Below are positions 15,754-24,273 of a stretch of DNA of 40,680 nucleotides, one piece after another. The notes under the pieces were generated by a model. That model made no database searches and had not been told where the DNA came from. It saw only the letters and a list, made by a program, of their open reading frames with translations. Location of the stretch: contig MSHD01000041.1 in NCBI GenBank assembly GCA_001941045.1, positions 1 through 40,680 on the forward strand, given 5' to 3'. The position numbers were made by a program, and so were the translations under genes. This DNA is from Lachnospiraceae bacterium Zagget2. GTDB taxonomy: Bacteria > Bacillota > Clostridia > Lachnospirales > Lachnospiraceae. How positions within the stretch are numbered: the stretch's first letter is position 1; every line of letters begins with the position of its first letter.

Positions 15754-16653
15754 ATGAAAGAAGAAAAGAAACTGATGGCCAGAGTCTCGACAATCGGCAT
15801 CGCGGGCAATGTACTGCTGTCCGCATTCAAACTGATCGCCGGTTTGCTGGGAAATTCCGGAGCCATGATCTCCGACGCGGTACACTCGCTCTCGGATGTC
15901 CTGGCAACCTTCATTGCGCTGATCGGCGTAAAACTCTCAAAACGCGAAAAAGACGCGGACCACCCCTATGGACACGACCGCTTCGAATGTGTCGCCTCGG
16001 AAATTCTGGCGGTGATTCTCTTTGTGACGGGTCTCGGGATCGGTAAGACCGGGCTGGACACGATCTTTGCCGGAAATTATGATTCACTTGCAATCCCCGG
16101 CCTGCTCCCGCTCATTGCCGCGGTCGTCTCCATCGTCTCAAAGGAGGCCATGTTCCGCTACACAAGAGCCTGCGCGCGAAAGCTGAATTCCTCTGCATTT
16201 ATGGCCGACGCCTGGCATCACCGCTCCGACGCCTTCTCCTCGATCGGTTCGCTGATCGGTATCGCGGGCGCGCGCGCCGGTATGCCGGTTCTCGACGCAG
16301 TAGCGAGCGTCGTCATCTGCGTTTTCATTTTAAAGACAGCTGTGGATATTTTCCGGGATGCGATCCGGAAGATGACGGACTGCGCCTGCGATGAGAATTA
16401 CACGGAGGCCGTCCGGGAATTTATTAAAAAACAGGACGGCGTCAGGGACATCGACCTTCTGCAGACCAGAATGTTCGGCGAAAAAGTCTATATTGATGTG
16501 GAGATCGCCGTGGACGGCACGCTCCCGCTGCAACGCGCACATGCGATCTCCGAGGACGTGCACGACGGGCTGGAGTGCAGTTTTGACAACATCAAGCACG
16601 TCATGATTCATGTCAATCCCTACGAACCGAAAGCTGCCCAGAATACCCCTTGA
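15754..16653 (+). CDS. Cation diffusion facilitator transporter (probable Ni2+/Co2+/Fe2+ exporter)
   Basis: A 299-aa CDF-family exporter with about six membrane helices and a C-terminal cytoplasmic domain of about 85 aa (from VREFIKKQDGVRDIDLL to HVMIHVNPYEP). The transport-site motifs are SDAVHSLSD in helix 2 and ADAWHHRSDAF in helix 5, and a hydrophilic DHPYGHDRFE segment lies in the first cytoplasmic loop. I chose the ATG at 15754, which follows GGAGG, over in-frame ATGs at 15715 and 15736 with poor sites. CDF proteins exchange divalent metal for protons. Control by a NiCo riboswitch (15584-15702) makes nickel, cobalt or iron the likely substrate. Confidence 0.93.
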   Translation: MKEEKKLMARVSTIGIAGNVLLSAFKLIAGLLGNSGAMISDAVHSLSDVLATFIALIGVKLSKREKDADHPYGHDRFECVASEILAVILFVTGLGIGKTGLDTIFAGNYDSLAIPGLLPLIAAVVSIVSKEAMFRYTRACARKLNSSAFMADAWHHRSDAFSSIGSLIGIAGARAGMPVLDAVASVVICVFILKTAVDIFRDAIRKMTDCACDENYTEAVREFIKKQDGVRDIDLLQTRMFGEKVYIDVEIAVDGTLPLQRAHAISEDVHDGLECSFDNIKHVMIHVNPYEPKAAQNTP

Positions 16654-16660
16654 GCAGCCT

Positions 16661-17251
16661 TCAGCCCGACATCCTCCGCATCAGCCTGCAGAAGACCACC
16701 CCGACCGCTGTGCTCACCGCGGTCGCGACGATCGCCGGGCCGACGACAGCCGCCGGATTCACACTCCCGTACTGACTTCGGTAGGCAATGACATTGACCG
16801 GAATCAACTGCAGCGACGAAATATTCAGGACCAGGAAGGTGCACATCTCGCTGCTCGCTGTTCCGCCCGGAACCGTCCGGCGTTCTGCCTCCAGCCTCTT
16901 TAACTGCTCCATCGCCTTCAAGCCTTCCCCCGTCGCAGCCCAGCCAAGACCCAGCACATTCGCGATACAGTTCAACGCAATGTGCTCCATCGCCGGATGG
17001 TCTTCCGGAATATCCGGGAAGAGCCAGCGCAGCGCCGGCCGCACAGCTTTCGTCAGACGGCCGACCAGCCCCGACGCCGTCCCGATCTGCATCAGCCCCA
17101 TCCAGAAAGAAAGGATCCCGAGCATCGTGATACAAAGCGTCACCGCCTCCTTCGAGGAGTCAAGCGCCGCCTGCGTCACCTCAGGAATTGTTCCATGAAG
17201 GGCTCCATATGCCACTGCGATCAGCATCATCCCCGCCCAAAGTACATTCAT
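16661..17251 (-). CDS. spmA: Spore maturation protein A (nucleoside recognition/Gate domain)
   Basis: A 196-aa integral membrane protein with the SpmA pattern: an N-terminal WAGMMLIAVAYGALHG helix, EVTQAALDSSKEAVTL, GLMQIGTASGLVGRL, the amphipathic HPAMEHIALNCIANVLGLGWAATG core and STAVGVVFCRLM at the end. In Bacillus, SpmA acts with SpmB in spore core dehydration. SpmB normally follows directly, but here the next gene is the convergent CDF exporter and no spmB is present. The start at 17251 agrees with family alignment from memory. Its ribosome site GGGAG lies in the 3' arm of a terminator-like hairpin, which could restrict translation or transcription. Confidence 0.88.
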   Translation of the reverse strand: MNVLWAGMMLIAVAYGALHGTIPEVTQAALDSSKEAVTLCITMLGILSFWMGLMQIGTASGLVGRLTKAVRPALRWLFPDIPEDHPAMEHIALNCIANVLGLGWAATGEGLKAMEQLKRLEAERRTVPGGTASSEMCTFLVLNISSLQLIPVNVIAYRSQYGSVNPAAVVGPAIVATAVSTAVGVVFCRLMRRMSG

Positions 17252-17297
17252 AAAAAAGAACTCCCATAAAAATGTATCTGTACATTCTACGGGAGTT
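17252..17297 (-). terminator. Terminator-like hairpin overlapping the spmA ribosome site
   Basis: On the minus strand AACTCCC (17297-17291) pairs with GGGAGTT (17265-17259). The inner GTAGAATGTA and TACATTTTTAT arms pair with one bulge, and CTTTTTT follows. The U-tract touches the spmA ATG and the 3' arm holds its ribosome site GGGAG. It can end the long upstream operon and also sequester the spmA start. Confidence 0.75.
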
Positions 17298-17306
17298 TCC
17301 TGTCTT

Positions 17307-17990
17307 TCATGTCTTTTCCTTTATCTTCAGCAGATCCACAACCGTCAGCCGGTCATCTGCCACGCGGAATTTCACATCATATCCGGCAAAGGACAGGCCA
17401 TAAATTCGCTCCGGGTCCATCACATAGGCGGGGCGCGGATCCTGCGCGAGCACGCCGACCACCGCGTCTCTCTTTTCCTCCGGGTAGCGCTCCAGGAGCT
17501 CCCGCGGGAAATCCACCTTCAGTGCATGCTCCCGCGTCCTTCCTGTATAACCCTCTGACGCCTCGGGGTGGCAGTCGCAGAGTGGAATATAGGGCTTGAT
17601 ATCATAAATCGGTGTGCCGTCCGCCATATCCACGCCATCCACCAGGAGCTGTGGGCCGTCCTTTTCATCCATGCGAATCTCCAGCAGACGCACCGATGAA
17701 AGTCCGATATCATTCGGCCGATAGGGCGAGCGCGTGGCAAAAACACCCACATGCGTCTTTCCTCCGAGCCGCGGAGGTCTCACAGTCGCCGTCCACTTCT
17801 CCCGCTCTGTCTGTGAAAATTTCCACAGAAGCCAGATGTGGGAAAACTGCTCCAGTCCGCGCAGCGCATCGGGATTGCGGTACGCCGGTTCAAAGACAAG
17901 CCGTCCCGTCAGTCCCTCCACAAGGCCGCTCTGCCGCGGAATCCCGAATTTCTCCGGAAAGTCAGTATATATTTTTGCAATCTCCTTCAT
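17307..17990 (-). CDS. trmO: tRNA (N6-threonylcarbamoyladenosine(37)-N6)-methyltransferase TrmO
   Basis: A 227-aa TsaA/YaeB-family protein that methylates t6A37 in tRNA-Thr with S-adenosylmethionine, using a beta-barrel fold rather than a Rossmann fold. The family hallmarks are present: KFGIPRQSGLVEG near residues 14-26, FSHIWLLWKF near 49-58, RPPRLGGKTHVGVFATRSPYRPNDIGLSSVRL in the centre, and DIKPYIPLCD. The C-terminal barrel extension after about 150 matches the longer bacterial form. It follows the N6-adenine-type methyltransferase gene by 50 nt in the same transcript. It is probably ordinary housekeeping for decoding accuracy. Confidence 0.93.
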   Translation of the reverse strand: MKEIAKIYTDFPEKFGIPRQSGLVEGLTGRLVFEPAYRNPDALRGLEQFSHIWLLWKFSQTEREKWTATVRPPRLGGKTHVGVFATRSPYRPNDIGLSSVRLLEIRMDEKDGPQLLVDGVDMADGTPIYDIKPYIPLCDCHPEASEGYTGRTREHALKVDFPRELLERYPEEKRDAVVGVLAQDPRPAYVMDPERIYGLSFAGYDVKFRVADDRLTVVDLLKIKEKT

Positions 17991-18040
17991 ACTCTGCCCT
18001 CAGCCATACGGGAATTCCAGTCTCTTGAATCCCCTGCGTC

Positions 18041-18799
18041 CTAGCCACGGTTTCCCGGCCGCTCCTTCCCGTAAATCTCATAGATTTCGTCCGTATATTT
18101 CCCCTGCTCCCGGTAGACGATCAGCGGCTTCTCCACGGTAAGCCCCGCTCTGCCCCCGTCCAAAGCCTCGATCAGCACCATGTTGGGCTCTTTGTCAATA
18201 AACGGATAGACCAGCCGCATCCGCTTCGGCTCCAGTCGGTGCGCGCTCAAAGTCGTCATGATCTGCGCGAGGCGGAAAGGCCTGTGCACCAGATAAAAGC
18301 GTCCGCCCGGCTTCAAAAGCCGCGCGGCCTGTGCGACTACATCCTCCAGCGTACAGAGTATCTCATGCCTCGCGATCGCAAGCGGCCCGTCCCCATTCAG
18401 AAGGCCATGCTCCGCGATCATATAGGGAGGATTGGATACCACGACCTGACAACATGCCGCCCCGAAGATGCGATCCGCCTCACGGATATCGCCATCTACA
18501 ATCTGAATACGCTCTTCCAGGTCATTCAGCCGCACGCTGCGCCTCGCCATATCCGCGCTTTCTCCCTGAATCTCCAGTCCGGTAAACTCCGCTCCCTCCG
18601 TCCGCGCTGCCAGCAGGATCGGAATAATCCCGGTGCCGGTGCCGAGATCGATCACGCGCTCGCCGCGCCTCACCCGCGCGAAGCCGGAGAGCAAAACGGC
18701 GTCCATACCAAAACAGAACCGCCCCGGATCCTGTATGATCCGATAGCCGTTCCGCTGTAAATCGTCCAGGCGCTCGCCCGGTCTCAGTATTGTCTCCAT
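18041..18799 (-). CDS. TrmN6-like class I SAM-dependent methyltransferase
   Basis: A 252-aa methyltransferase of the tRNA1(Val) (adenine37-N6) / YabB family. The SAM-binding loop DLGTGTGI is at 51-58 and the catalytic N123-P-P-Y126 identifies an N6-adenine-type enzyme acting on RNA, DNA or protein glutamine. The N-terminal block RIIQDPGRFCFGMDAVLLSGF is the family signature. I chose the ATG at 18799 with GGAGG seven nt upstream; the longer frame to 18883 would run into the preceding gene. In Bacillus yabB lies in the same yaaT-yabA-yabB-yabC region as ricT and rsmI, so this is a dispersed version of a conserved cluster. Confidence 0.88.
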   Translation of the reverse strand: METILRPGERLDDLQRNGYRIIQDPGRFCFGMDAVLLSGFARVRRGERVIDLGTGTGIIPILLAARTEGAEFTGLEIQGESADMARRSVRLNDLEERIQIVDGDIREADRIFGAACCQVVVSNPPYMIAEHGLLNGDGPLAIARHEILCTLEDVVAQAARLLKPGGRFYLVHRPFRLAQIMTTLSAHRLEPKRMRLVYPFIDKEPNMVLIEALDGGRAGLTVEKPLIVYREQGKYTDEIYEIYGKERPGNRG

Positions 18800-18821
18800 C
18801 TTCACTCCTCCAGGCTTCCGC

Positions 18822-19610
18822 TCACGGGAGTATCCCTGTTTCCTCCAGGCAGGCAAAAGACTTCTGAAGGGCCTCATAGCCATCCATCTCGAGAAGCACC
18901 GACACCTCCTCGTCGCAGTCCTTCATAAGCTCCGCAAACGGTTTCCAGTCAATTCTACCTGAACCGAGGGGAAGATGCAAGTCATCCTTTAAATCATTAT
19001 CATTAATGTGAAAATGCCGTATCCACGGCTTCAGATTCCGGAACCAGCTCTGTGGCGGCTCGTCCTTCCCAAACACCGCCGCATGGGCATAGTCGAGGCA
19101 GATGCCAAAACGCGGCTCGCTCTCCATCGCCCTTCCGATGCGCGCCAGCTCCCCGCTGTCCCGCTCAAACATATTTTCCATATAGACGCAGAGCCCTGGA
19201 AACTCCCGCAGCACCTCCGACCAGAACTCGACATTCCGCGCGAGCCAGGAGTCCAGGTAAGCCTGTACTCTGAAATCGGGCAGAAGGGCCGCGTGAAAAA
19301 TCACGCCGCGGATTCCCAGTTCCTCCGCGACCTGCATGGACTGTCTCACCCGCTTCCTCGAATCCTCCCGGATCAGAGAATCGTCGCTGTGCACGGTAAT
19401 GTCGAGAAATGTCCCATGCAGCGTGTCCATCGACCGATCCCTTTTCAGATTTTTGTAGAAGGCAATCCTGTCCGCACACGCCATCTCATCGTCCAGCATA
19501 TTCGGATTCATAAAATCATTGTACTCAAATGCGGCGCCGCGCCGTTCCGACAGCTCCAATAGTCGGTCGATATCCCCTGTCTCCGGGATAATCTCAAAAA
19601 GCCTTCCCAT
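18822..19610 (-). CDS. Sugar phosphate isomerase/epimerase-like TIM barrel protein
   Basis: A 262-aa protein of the AP-endonuclease-2/xylose-isomerase-like TIM barrel superfamily. Candidate metal ligands at strand ends are visible: HGTFLDITVHS, GVIFHAALLP, CVYMENMFERDSGE, GICLDYAHAAVFG, IRHFHINDND and SVLLEMDGYE. These give the His/Glu/Asp set expected of a divalent-metal enzyme. Substrate is unknown; relatives isomerise sugars or inosose, or nick DNA. It follows the cyclic-nucleotide-binding gene by 17 nt and precedes the methyltransferase by 22 nt. The link to the signalling cassette upstream is positional only. Confidence 0.8.
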   Translation of the reverse strand: MGRLFEIIPETGDIDRLLELSERRGAAFEYNDFMNPNMLDDEMACADRIAFYKNLKRDRSMDTLHGTFLDITVHSDDSLIREDSRKRVRQSMQVAEELGIRGVIFHAALLPDFRVQAYLDSWLARNVEFWSEVLREFPGLCVYMENMFERDSGELARIGRAMESEPRFGICLDYAHAAVFGKDEPPQSWFRNLKPWIRHFHINDNDLKDDLHLPLGSGRIDWKPFAELMKDCDEEVSVLLEMDGYEALQKSFACLEETGILP

Positions 19611-19627
19611 TTCACATCAGATCCCGT

Positions 19628-20125
19628 CTAAATATTTTTCTCAATCTCGTCGACGAGCGCTGCATACACCTTCAGAAGATTGTCATTTTCCTTCCTGAGA
19701 TTTCTGCACAGGTTCGCGGAGATAAACCAGAGTACCTTGCAGCCGGCCATCGGATTCTTCTCGCAGTAATCATGGAATTTTTCCTGCGACATCCGCAGCG
19801 TATGACATTTCGTCAGCGCACGGACCGTCGCGGAACGCACATCCTGATCGATCAGCGCGATCTCGCCGAACACACAGCTCTCCGTATCCTCCAGCTTCGC
19901 GCACACATATTCCTCGCCGTACAGCGTCGTCTTCAGAATCTCGACCTGTCCCTCCAGAAGAATATACATGCAGTCGCCCTCGCTGCCTTCCTCGATGATG
20001 CGGCTCCCTTCCGGGAAGTCCTCCTCCTCCAGGATATCCAGAAACGCGCCGCGCTCTGTCTCCGGCAGCTCTGCCAGCATGGGAAAACGTCCCAGCCTTT
20101 CAATCAACATTTCTCTGTTCATCAC
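19628..20125 (-). CDS. Stand-alone cyclic-nucleotide-binding domain protein
   Basis: A 165-aa protein made of one cNMP-binding domain (about 10-130) and a C-terminal helix, with no DNA-binding domain, so it is not a Crp-type regulator. The phosphate-binding cassette FGEIALIDQDVRSATV retains the Gly-Glu that contacts ribose and the Arg that contacts the cyclic phosphate, which suggests real cAMP or cGMP binding. The start is GTG at 20125 or ATG at 20122; both overlap the stop codon of the ion-channel gene, so translation is coupled. An adenylate cyclase is encoded 4 kb upstream in the same transcript. Inference: a soluble cAMP-sensing subunit for that channel. Confidence 0.88.
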   Translation of the reverse strand: MMNREMLIERLGRFPMLAELPETERGAFLDILEEEDFPEGSRIIEEGSEGDCMYILLEGQVEILKTTLYGEEYVCAKLEDTESCVFGEIALIDQDVRSATVRALTKCHTLRMSQEKFHDYCEKNPMAGCKVLWFISANLCRNLRKENDNLLKVYAALVDEIEKNI

Positions 20126-21309
20126 ACCTCATCTCCTAACACAATTAAGCCCATTCTCGCCGTGATCACAAGATCGTCCGGTGGATTTAATACAGGTTTA
20201 TTTCTCTCAAGGGTCTTGATTTCCTGCAGCCTGGACACGATCTTCGAGTAATCGGTAGATTTCTGCGCGTCGGCCAGCACCGCGTGCTTCAGCTCCCGCT
20301 CGCCTCCCATATTGTCCAGGACGCCCATGGCCATAATATGTCCATGTTCTTTATAATAATCCGCTATCTCCCGGTATGTCTTTCCGACCCAGCGGTTTTC
20401 GATCGGAAATACCTGCACGCTGATCCCGTCCCCGTTGTCAAACAGGGCGGACAGCACTCTGGCCATCCCGCTGCCGCTCGTCGCGGTGGACAGAATATAG
20501 CGCGTATACTCCTCCGTGTAAATAACCTCGTCGCAGTGGTTTGTCTCCAGATAATGCTTATATTTTTTTGTCTGTACCTGCGCGCAGATGTGGATCTTCG
20601 GGTTCATACCCTTCAGCGCCAGCATCGCCGCAAATACACGGGAATCCACGAGCTCCGGACTCAGCCGGTCGTGATCATCCCCGAGAATCAGGGCGTTCGA
20701 CGCCCTCGCTGCATTCGCCTTCTGAAGCGTCTGCTCCTCTGAGAAATCGCCACGGACGTACTTGATCCCACGCAGATCCTCGTCCTCCAGCAGCGCACTC
20801 ATATCATCCTCGTCCCGGGAATTCACCAGTACCAGATCCTGAAAGCCCACGCCGTGGTTCTTCCGGACAATATCCTCCAGCAATGCCTTCAGATTATTCT
20901 TCCATCCGCAGATAATAATGTGATTTTTCATACTCTGCAATTTCCTGGTACCTCTCCTCGTCTTCATCCGATGATCGATCATCGTCGAAGAAACATAACC
21001 GGTGATCGCCGACACGCCAAACATTCCGATGAGCAGAATCACAATCCCGATCATCCTGCCCGACACCGTGATCGGGTAGCGCTCCGCGAAATCCGCCCCA
21101 AACAGCGTCGCCGTGTTCCAGAGAAGAATGTCGGAGAACTTCGCTCCCGCCGGGCCGCCATACTCGAAAAACCAGTAAGCCAGGCAGCACAGGGCATAGA
21201 GCAGGAGAATTCCGAGGATCGCCCTCAGCTGCGGTTGTTTAACCACGTATCGGAGGCGATCCTTACGCTTCCTGCGCTCTGTTTTCTGATCTGCCCTTTT
21301 CTCTGTCAT
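20122..21309 (-). CDS. Two-TM ion channel-like protein with RCK domains and non-canonical filter
   Basis: A 395-aa protein with a basic N-terminus, TM1 (about 30-48), a pore helix and loop (about 60-80), TM2 (about 85-105), then RCK/TrkA-N-type cytoplasmic domains starting with NHIIICGWKNN. The body is that of calcium- or nucleotide-gated K+ channels such as MthK. The pore, however, reads TATLFGADFAERYPIT where a K+ channel has TVGYGD-x2-P-x-T, so the selectivity filter is replaced. It may pass another ion or act as a sensor. Its ATG overlaps the fecR-like stop by 4 nt and its stop overlaps the cNMP-binding gene start, so all three are co-expressed. Confidence 0.85.
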   Translation of the reverse strand: MTEKRADQKTERRKRKDRLRYVVKQPQLRAILGILLLYALCCLAYWFFEYGGPAGAKFSDILLWNTATLFGADFAERYPITVSGRMIGIVILLIGMFGVSAITGYVSSTMIDHRMKTRRGTRKLQSMKNHIIICGWKNNLKALLEDIVRKNHGVGFQDLVLVNSRDEDDMSALLEDEDLRGIKYVRGDFSEEQTLQKANAARASNALILGDDHDRLSPELVDSRVFAAMLALKGMNPKIHICAQVQTKKYKHYLETNHCDEVIYTEEYTRYILSTATSGSGMARVLSALFDNGDGISVQVFPIENRWVGKTYREIADYYKEHGHIMAMGVLDNMGGERELKHAVLADAQKSTDYSKIVSRLQEIKTLERNKPVLNPPDDLVITARMGLIVLGDEV

Positions 21310-22583
21310 GAGTCAGAACCGGCGGAGCTTGTGTCTGTCCACGTCAGGGTTGTGTCCGCAGTAATCGCAGTGCTGAAATCAAATGCCGTCGAGCCACTGT
21401 ACCAGCTTCCGCTCGCAGTTGGCATCAGCACCGGTTCCGTGGCACAGCTCCCGCTCGTCACAGTCTGCGTACAGAAGGTTTCTCCATTATTATAAGTAAA
21501 AGTTACCGTGTAACTTGTTGTCGTCGTACTGCCGGAAGAACTGCTGCCCGACGAACTGTCTTCTGAACTGCTACTATCAGATGAACTGCTCGAAGAACTG
21601 CCTCCCGAGGTGTCGCTGTCTGAACTGCTGTCAGAGGACGCTTCCCCCGTGGAACTGTTATCTGCCGACGTCGTCTCATCGTCTGCCTCGACATCCTCGG
21701 CATCCGTCGAATTATTCTGTTGAGTTGTCGTCTTATTCTCTACTTTCGTGTCTGACTTATCCGTATTTCCGCCGGACTCTTCCTCTGCCTCCGGGGACGC
21801 CTCCACATCTGTATCCGCATCGTCCGCTTCCTTCAGCGCATCCAGAGCTTCCTGTATTTCCTCCCGGCTAAAGCACAGCTCCACATCATCCCGCTCCAGG
21901 CAGTCAAACAGAAACTCCAGCGCACAAACCGGGAAGCGCTCCAGCGTCGCCTCCTGAAGCTCGTTCGGAAAATATTCGGAAATCTCCTCATCCCCGTGAA
22001 CATTCACGCCTGAACCCTTAGGGATCTGCCACTCCAGGCTCTCATCCTCCACTGTGCCGTCCGGGAAGATCAGCCGCGAAGCGACCTCGCCATCCAGCAC
22101 CGTCACATAGGCATAGGAATGCTCATCCTCATACACAATCTCAACACGGAACACCGTACCGCGAACCGCCATCGTCGAGTTCGGTACCGTAACCTCGTAA
22201 CTGGATTCATCGTTCAGCTTATTCACCAGCTGATTGACGACAGCTCCCTCCTCCAGGTGAATCACCGTTTTGCTGTTCGCGCTCGTTCCCTCCGCTTCCA
22301 GCGTCAGGCGCGTCCCCGGTTCAAGCAGCACGTACTTGTCATTGTCCAGCATCAGAATGACACTGCTCTCCCCATCGACGAGCAGCTCGTCCCCGGACTC
22401 CAGCTGCATGTCGGCATAGGCGTCCAGCTCGCCCACGGATTCCCGCGTCACCGTGGCCGACCCCTCCACGGACAACACCTTGATCAGACGATAAGCATCC
22501 TCCTTCGTGAACTGTCCATATGCAATAAATGCCAGTAACAATACAGCGACCGCCGCGGCTCCCGTGATGATCCACTTTCTCAT
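21306..22583 (-). CDS. FecR-domain membrane-anchored protein with C-terminal Listeria-Bacteroides repeat
   Basis: A 425-aa protein with one N-terminal TM helix (about 5-25). An extracellular FecR domain follows (about 38-200), recognisable by VEGSATV, LESGDELLVDGESSVILML, GTRLTLE, GAVVNQLV and TMAVRGTVFRV. An acidic segment, a low-complexity Ser/Thr/Asp linker (about 270-355) and a final single InlB B-type repeat (YTVTFTYNNGETF...) complete it. Gram-negative FecR relays iron-siderophore signals; stand-alone FecR domains in Firmicutes have no assigned role. I chose the ATG at 22583 (AAAGGGG 10 nt upstream), and a GTG two codons earlier is possible. It follows the secreted repeat protein by 22 nt and overlaps the channel gene. 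Confidence 0.85.
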   Translation of the reverse strand: MRKWIITGAAAVAVLLLAFIAYGQFTKEDAYRLIKVLSVEGSATVTRESVGELDAYADMQLESGDELLVDGESSVILMLDNDKYVLLEPGTRLTLEAEGTSANSKTVIHLEEGAVVNQLVNKLNDESSYEVTVPNSTMAVRGTVFRVEIVYEDEHSYAYVTVLDGEVASRLIFPDGTVEDESLEWQIPKGSGVNVHGDEEISEYFPNELQEATLERFPVCALEFLFDCLERDDVELCFSREEIQEALDALKEADDADTDVEASPEAEEESGGNTDKSDTKVENKTTTQQNNSTDAEDVEADDETTSADNSSTGEASSDSSSDSDTSGGSSSSSSSDSSSSEDSSSGSSSSGSTTTTSYTVTFTYNNGETFCTQTVTSGSCATEPVLMPTASGSWYSGSTAFDFSTAITADTTLTWTDTSSAGSDS

Positions 22584-22605
22584 TCGCACTCTTCCCCTTT
22601 ATGTC

Positions 22606-24156
22606 TCAATTAAATACGTATTCACTATCTTCATTCACATAGAAGGATATTCCTGACGCGTAATTGCAGGAATCCTTCTTTACAGTAAGCGCTGTATCCA
22701 GCGTATAGGAATAACCATTCACCAGATAATAGCTGCCCGCCTCGGAAATATTTGTATAGGCGATTTTCCAGGTGGCTGTCAGCGACACGTCTTTCGACGG
22801 CATTGTGAACGTGACTTCCGGCTGATATAACGTACTGTCATACTCCCAGCCCGCAAACGTAAAGCCCTTCAACGTCGGGGCTGCCGGAGCTGTTACACTG
22901 TCTCCTTCCGCTACGCTTTCTGTCGTGCTGCCGCCTTCATAAGAAAAGCTGTAAAGCTTTTTCCAGACGCCGTACAGAGTAGAATAACTATCGCCTGTCT
23001 TCAGATCGTTCAGTGTGACCTGCGCATCCGCGCTGTATTCGGCCGTAGTCGCATCAGCGGACGTAGCCCAGCCCTTGAATACATAACCGCTGGCTGTCGG
23101 CGTGGGCAGGGAAAGAGCTGATGAAGCTGAACTCAGGGGGATCAGGCTGCTGCTTGTCAAACTGTTTTCACCAGGTTTATTTTCATTATAAGAAAAGGTT
23201 CCATATTGACAGGTATTAGAGCTTGTCAGCTCTACTGTATTATACTGCACATTGTTAATGCCATCATATTCAGTATACTGTGTTGTACTGCTGTCTGTGA
23301 TTAATTGATCAATACTGACAGCTTCCCCATTGGAGAAGAATGCATAACCATTTTCTGTCGTTTCCGGGTAGGACGAGCTATCCAAAAGGAGAAGCTTGCT
23401 CCTGCCTGTACCTATTGATTCCCCTCCAATTGTCAATGCATTACCTGTCTCGTTCACTACCTTGATCAGCTGTTTCGTATCAGACCTTTTCCAATAAGTT
23501 GTAAGCTCCAGACTTGTAGTACCTGACGTGATTCCGTAATCTGTATCTGTACTTAATTTATATTGTTTTGAATCTTCATCAAATTCATAATAAAAAGTAA
23601 AAGATGAATTCGTACCTGTTGCTGTGCTATCGTTATTGTCCTTCATAGACCAGCTGACCAGACTATAATCATCTTTACCTTCGGTAGAGATTGCATACGA
23701 TGCACATACAGACGGATATGGACTACCAGATGATATCTGTATAGCCAGGTTAGACGAACTGCCACCATCTACCGACATGCTGATATACGGTGCATACACA
23801 ACATACAAATTAGGATTGACAATTAAATCAAAAATTTCTCTCAAATGAAGTATCTGACCACTTCGAAATACATAATTATATGTATCATTGCTATAAAACC
23901 ACCCTACCACTGCATCATTGCTTGAAAAGGTTATTCCGCTCAGTTCCGTGCCATTTACATCATAATCGTGATCAATCGATGTAGTCTGTCCGTTATAGTG
24001 AAAATTAATAGTATATGTCGTCGTCCCCTCGGCCCGGCTCTCCATCCCCGTCCCGAGCAGCATAATCCCAACCGCCAACACCGCGGTCAGTACCAGTTTC
24101 GCCAACTTTTCAAGTCTCGCCTTCCTCGCCAACATAAATCGCTCCTTCTTGCTCAT
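22606..24156 (-). CDS. Secreted protein with InlB B-type (Listeria-Bacteroides) repeats
   Basis: A 516-aa exported protein. A basic N-terminus and hydrophobic stretch (about 19-41, LVLTAVLAVGIMLLGTGMES) form a signal peptide. Several beta-grasp InlB B-type repeats follow: one at the N-terminus (YTINFHYNGQTTSIDHDYDV), one ending VFKGWATSADA, and a clear one near the C-terminus (YSFSYEGG... to VSLTATWK). No sortase motif or cell-wall domain is seen, so retention is unclear. The central half is Ser/Thr/Asn/Tyr-rich and its DNA is visibly more AT-rich than neighbouring genes. It has its own promoter at 24194-24222 and is followed closely by the FecR-domain gene, which ends in the same repeat type. 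Confidence 0.85.
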   Translation of the reverse strand: MSKKERFMLARKARLEKLAKLVLTAVLAVGIMLLGTGMESRAEGTTTYTINFHYNGQTTSIDHDYDVNGTELSGITFSSNDAVVGWFYSNDTYNYVFRSGQILHLREIFDLIVNPNLYVVYAPYISMSVDGGSSSNLAIQISSGSPYPSVCASYAISTEGKDDYSLVSWSMKDNNDSTATGTNSSFTFYYEFDEDSKQYKLSTDTDYGITSGTTSLELTTYWKRSDTKQLIKVVNETGNALTIGGESIGTGRSKLLLLDSSSYPETTENGYAFFSNGEAVSIDQLITDSSTTQYTEYDGINNVQYNTVELTSSNTCQYGTFSYNENKPGENSLTSSSLIPLSSASSALSLPTPTASGYVFKGWATSADATTAEYSADAQVTLNDLKTGDSYSTLYGVWKKLYSFSYEGGSTTESVAEGDSVTAPAAPTLKGFTFAGWEYDSTLYQPEVTFTMPSKDVSLTATWKIAYTNISEAGSYYLVNGYSYTLDTALTVKKDSCNYASGISFYVNEDSEYVFN

Positions 24157-24193
24157 CCTTGAATCCCATATTTTAAATTCCCTTTACCAGCCT

Positions 24194-24222
24194 ATCTTAA
24201 TACCAGATTATTTTTTTCACAA
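24194..24222 (-). promoter_or_regulatory. Probable promoter before the repeat-protein gene
   Basis: On the minus strand TTGTGA (24222-24217) and TAAGAT (24199-24194) are separated by 17 nt, about 40 nt before the start at 24156. The region is AT-rich and contains repeated TTGTGA words and a short GTGAAAAATCAC inverted repeat just upstream that might be an operator. Confidence 0.5.
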
Positions 24223-24273
24223 GTGATTTTTCACAAAATTTGACAAAATAAAGCAAAATTTCCTGTTTTTCGC

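Noticed and set aside
15577-15914. Minus-strand frames of about 100 aa crossing the riboswitch and exporter start
   Set aside because: They overlap the NiCo aptamer, its terminator and the exporter N-terminus, and have no family resemblance.
24205-24230. Crp-like TGTGA / TCAC words before the repeat-protein gene
   Set aside because: The half-sites are 4 nt apart instead of 6, and the nearby cNMP-binding protein has no DNA-binding domain, so a Crp site is not supported.
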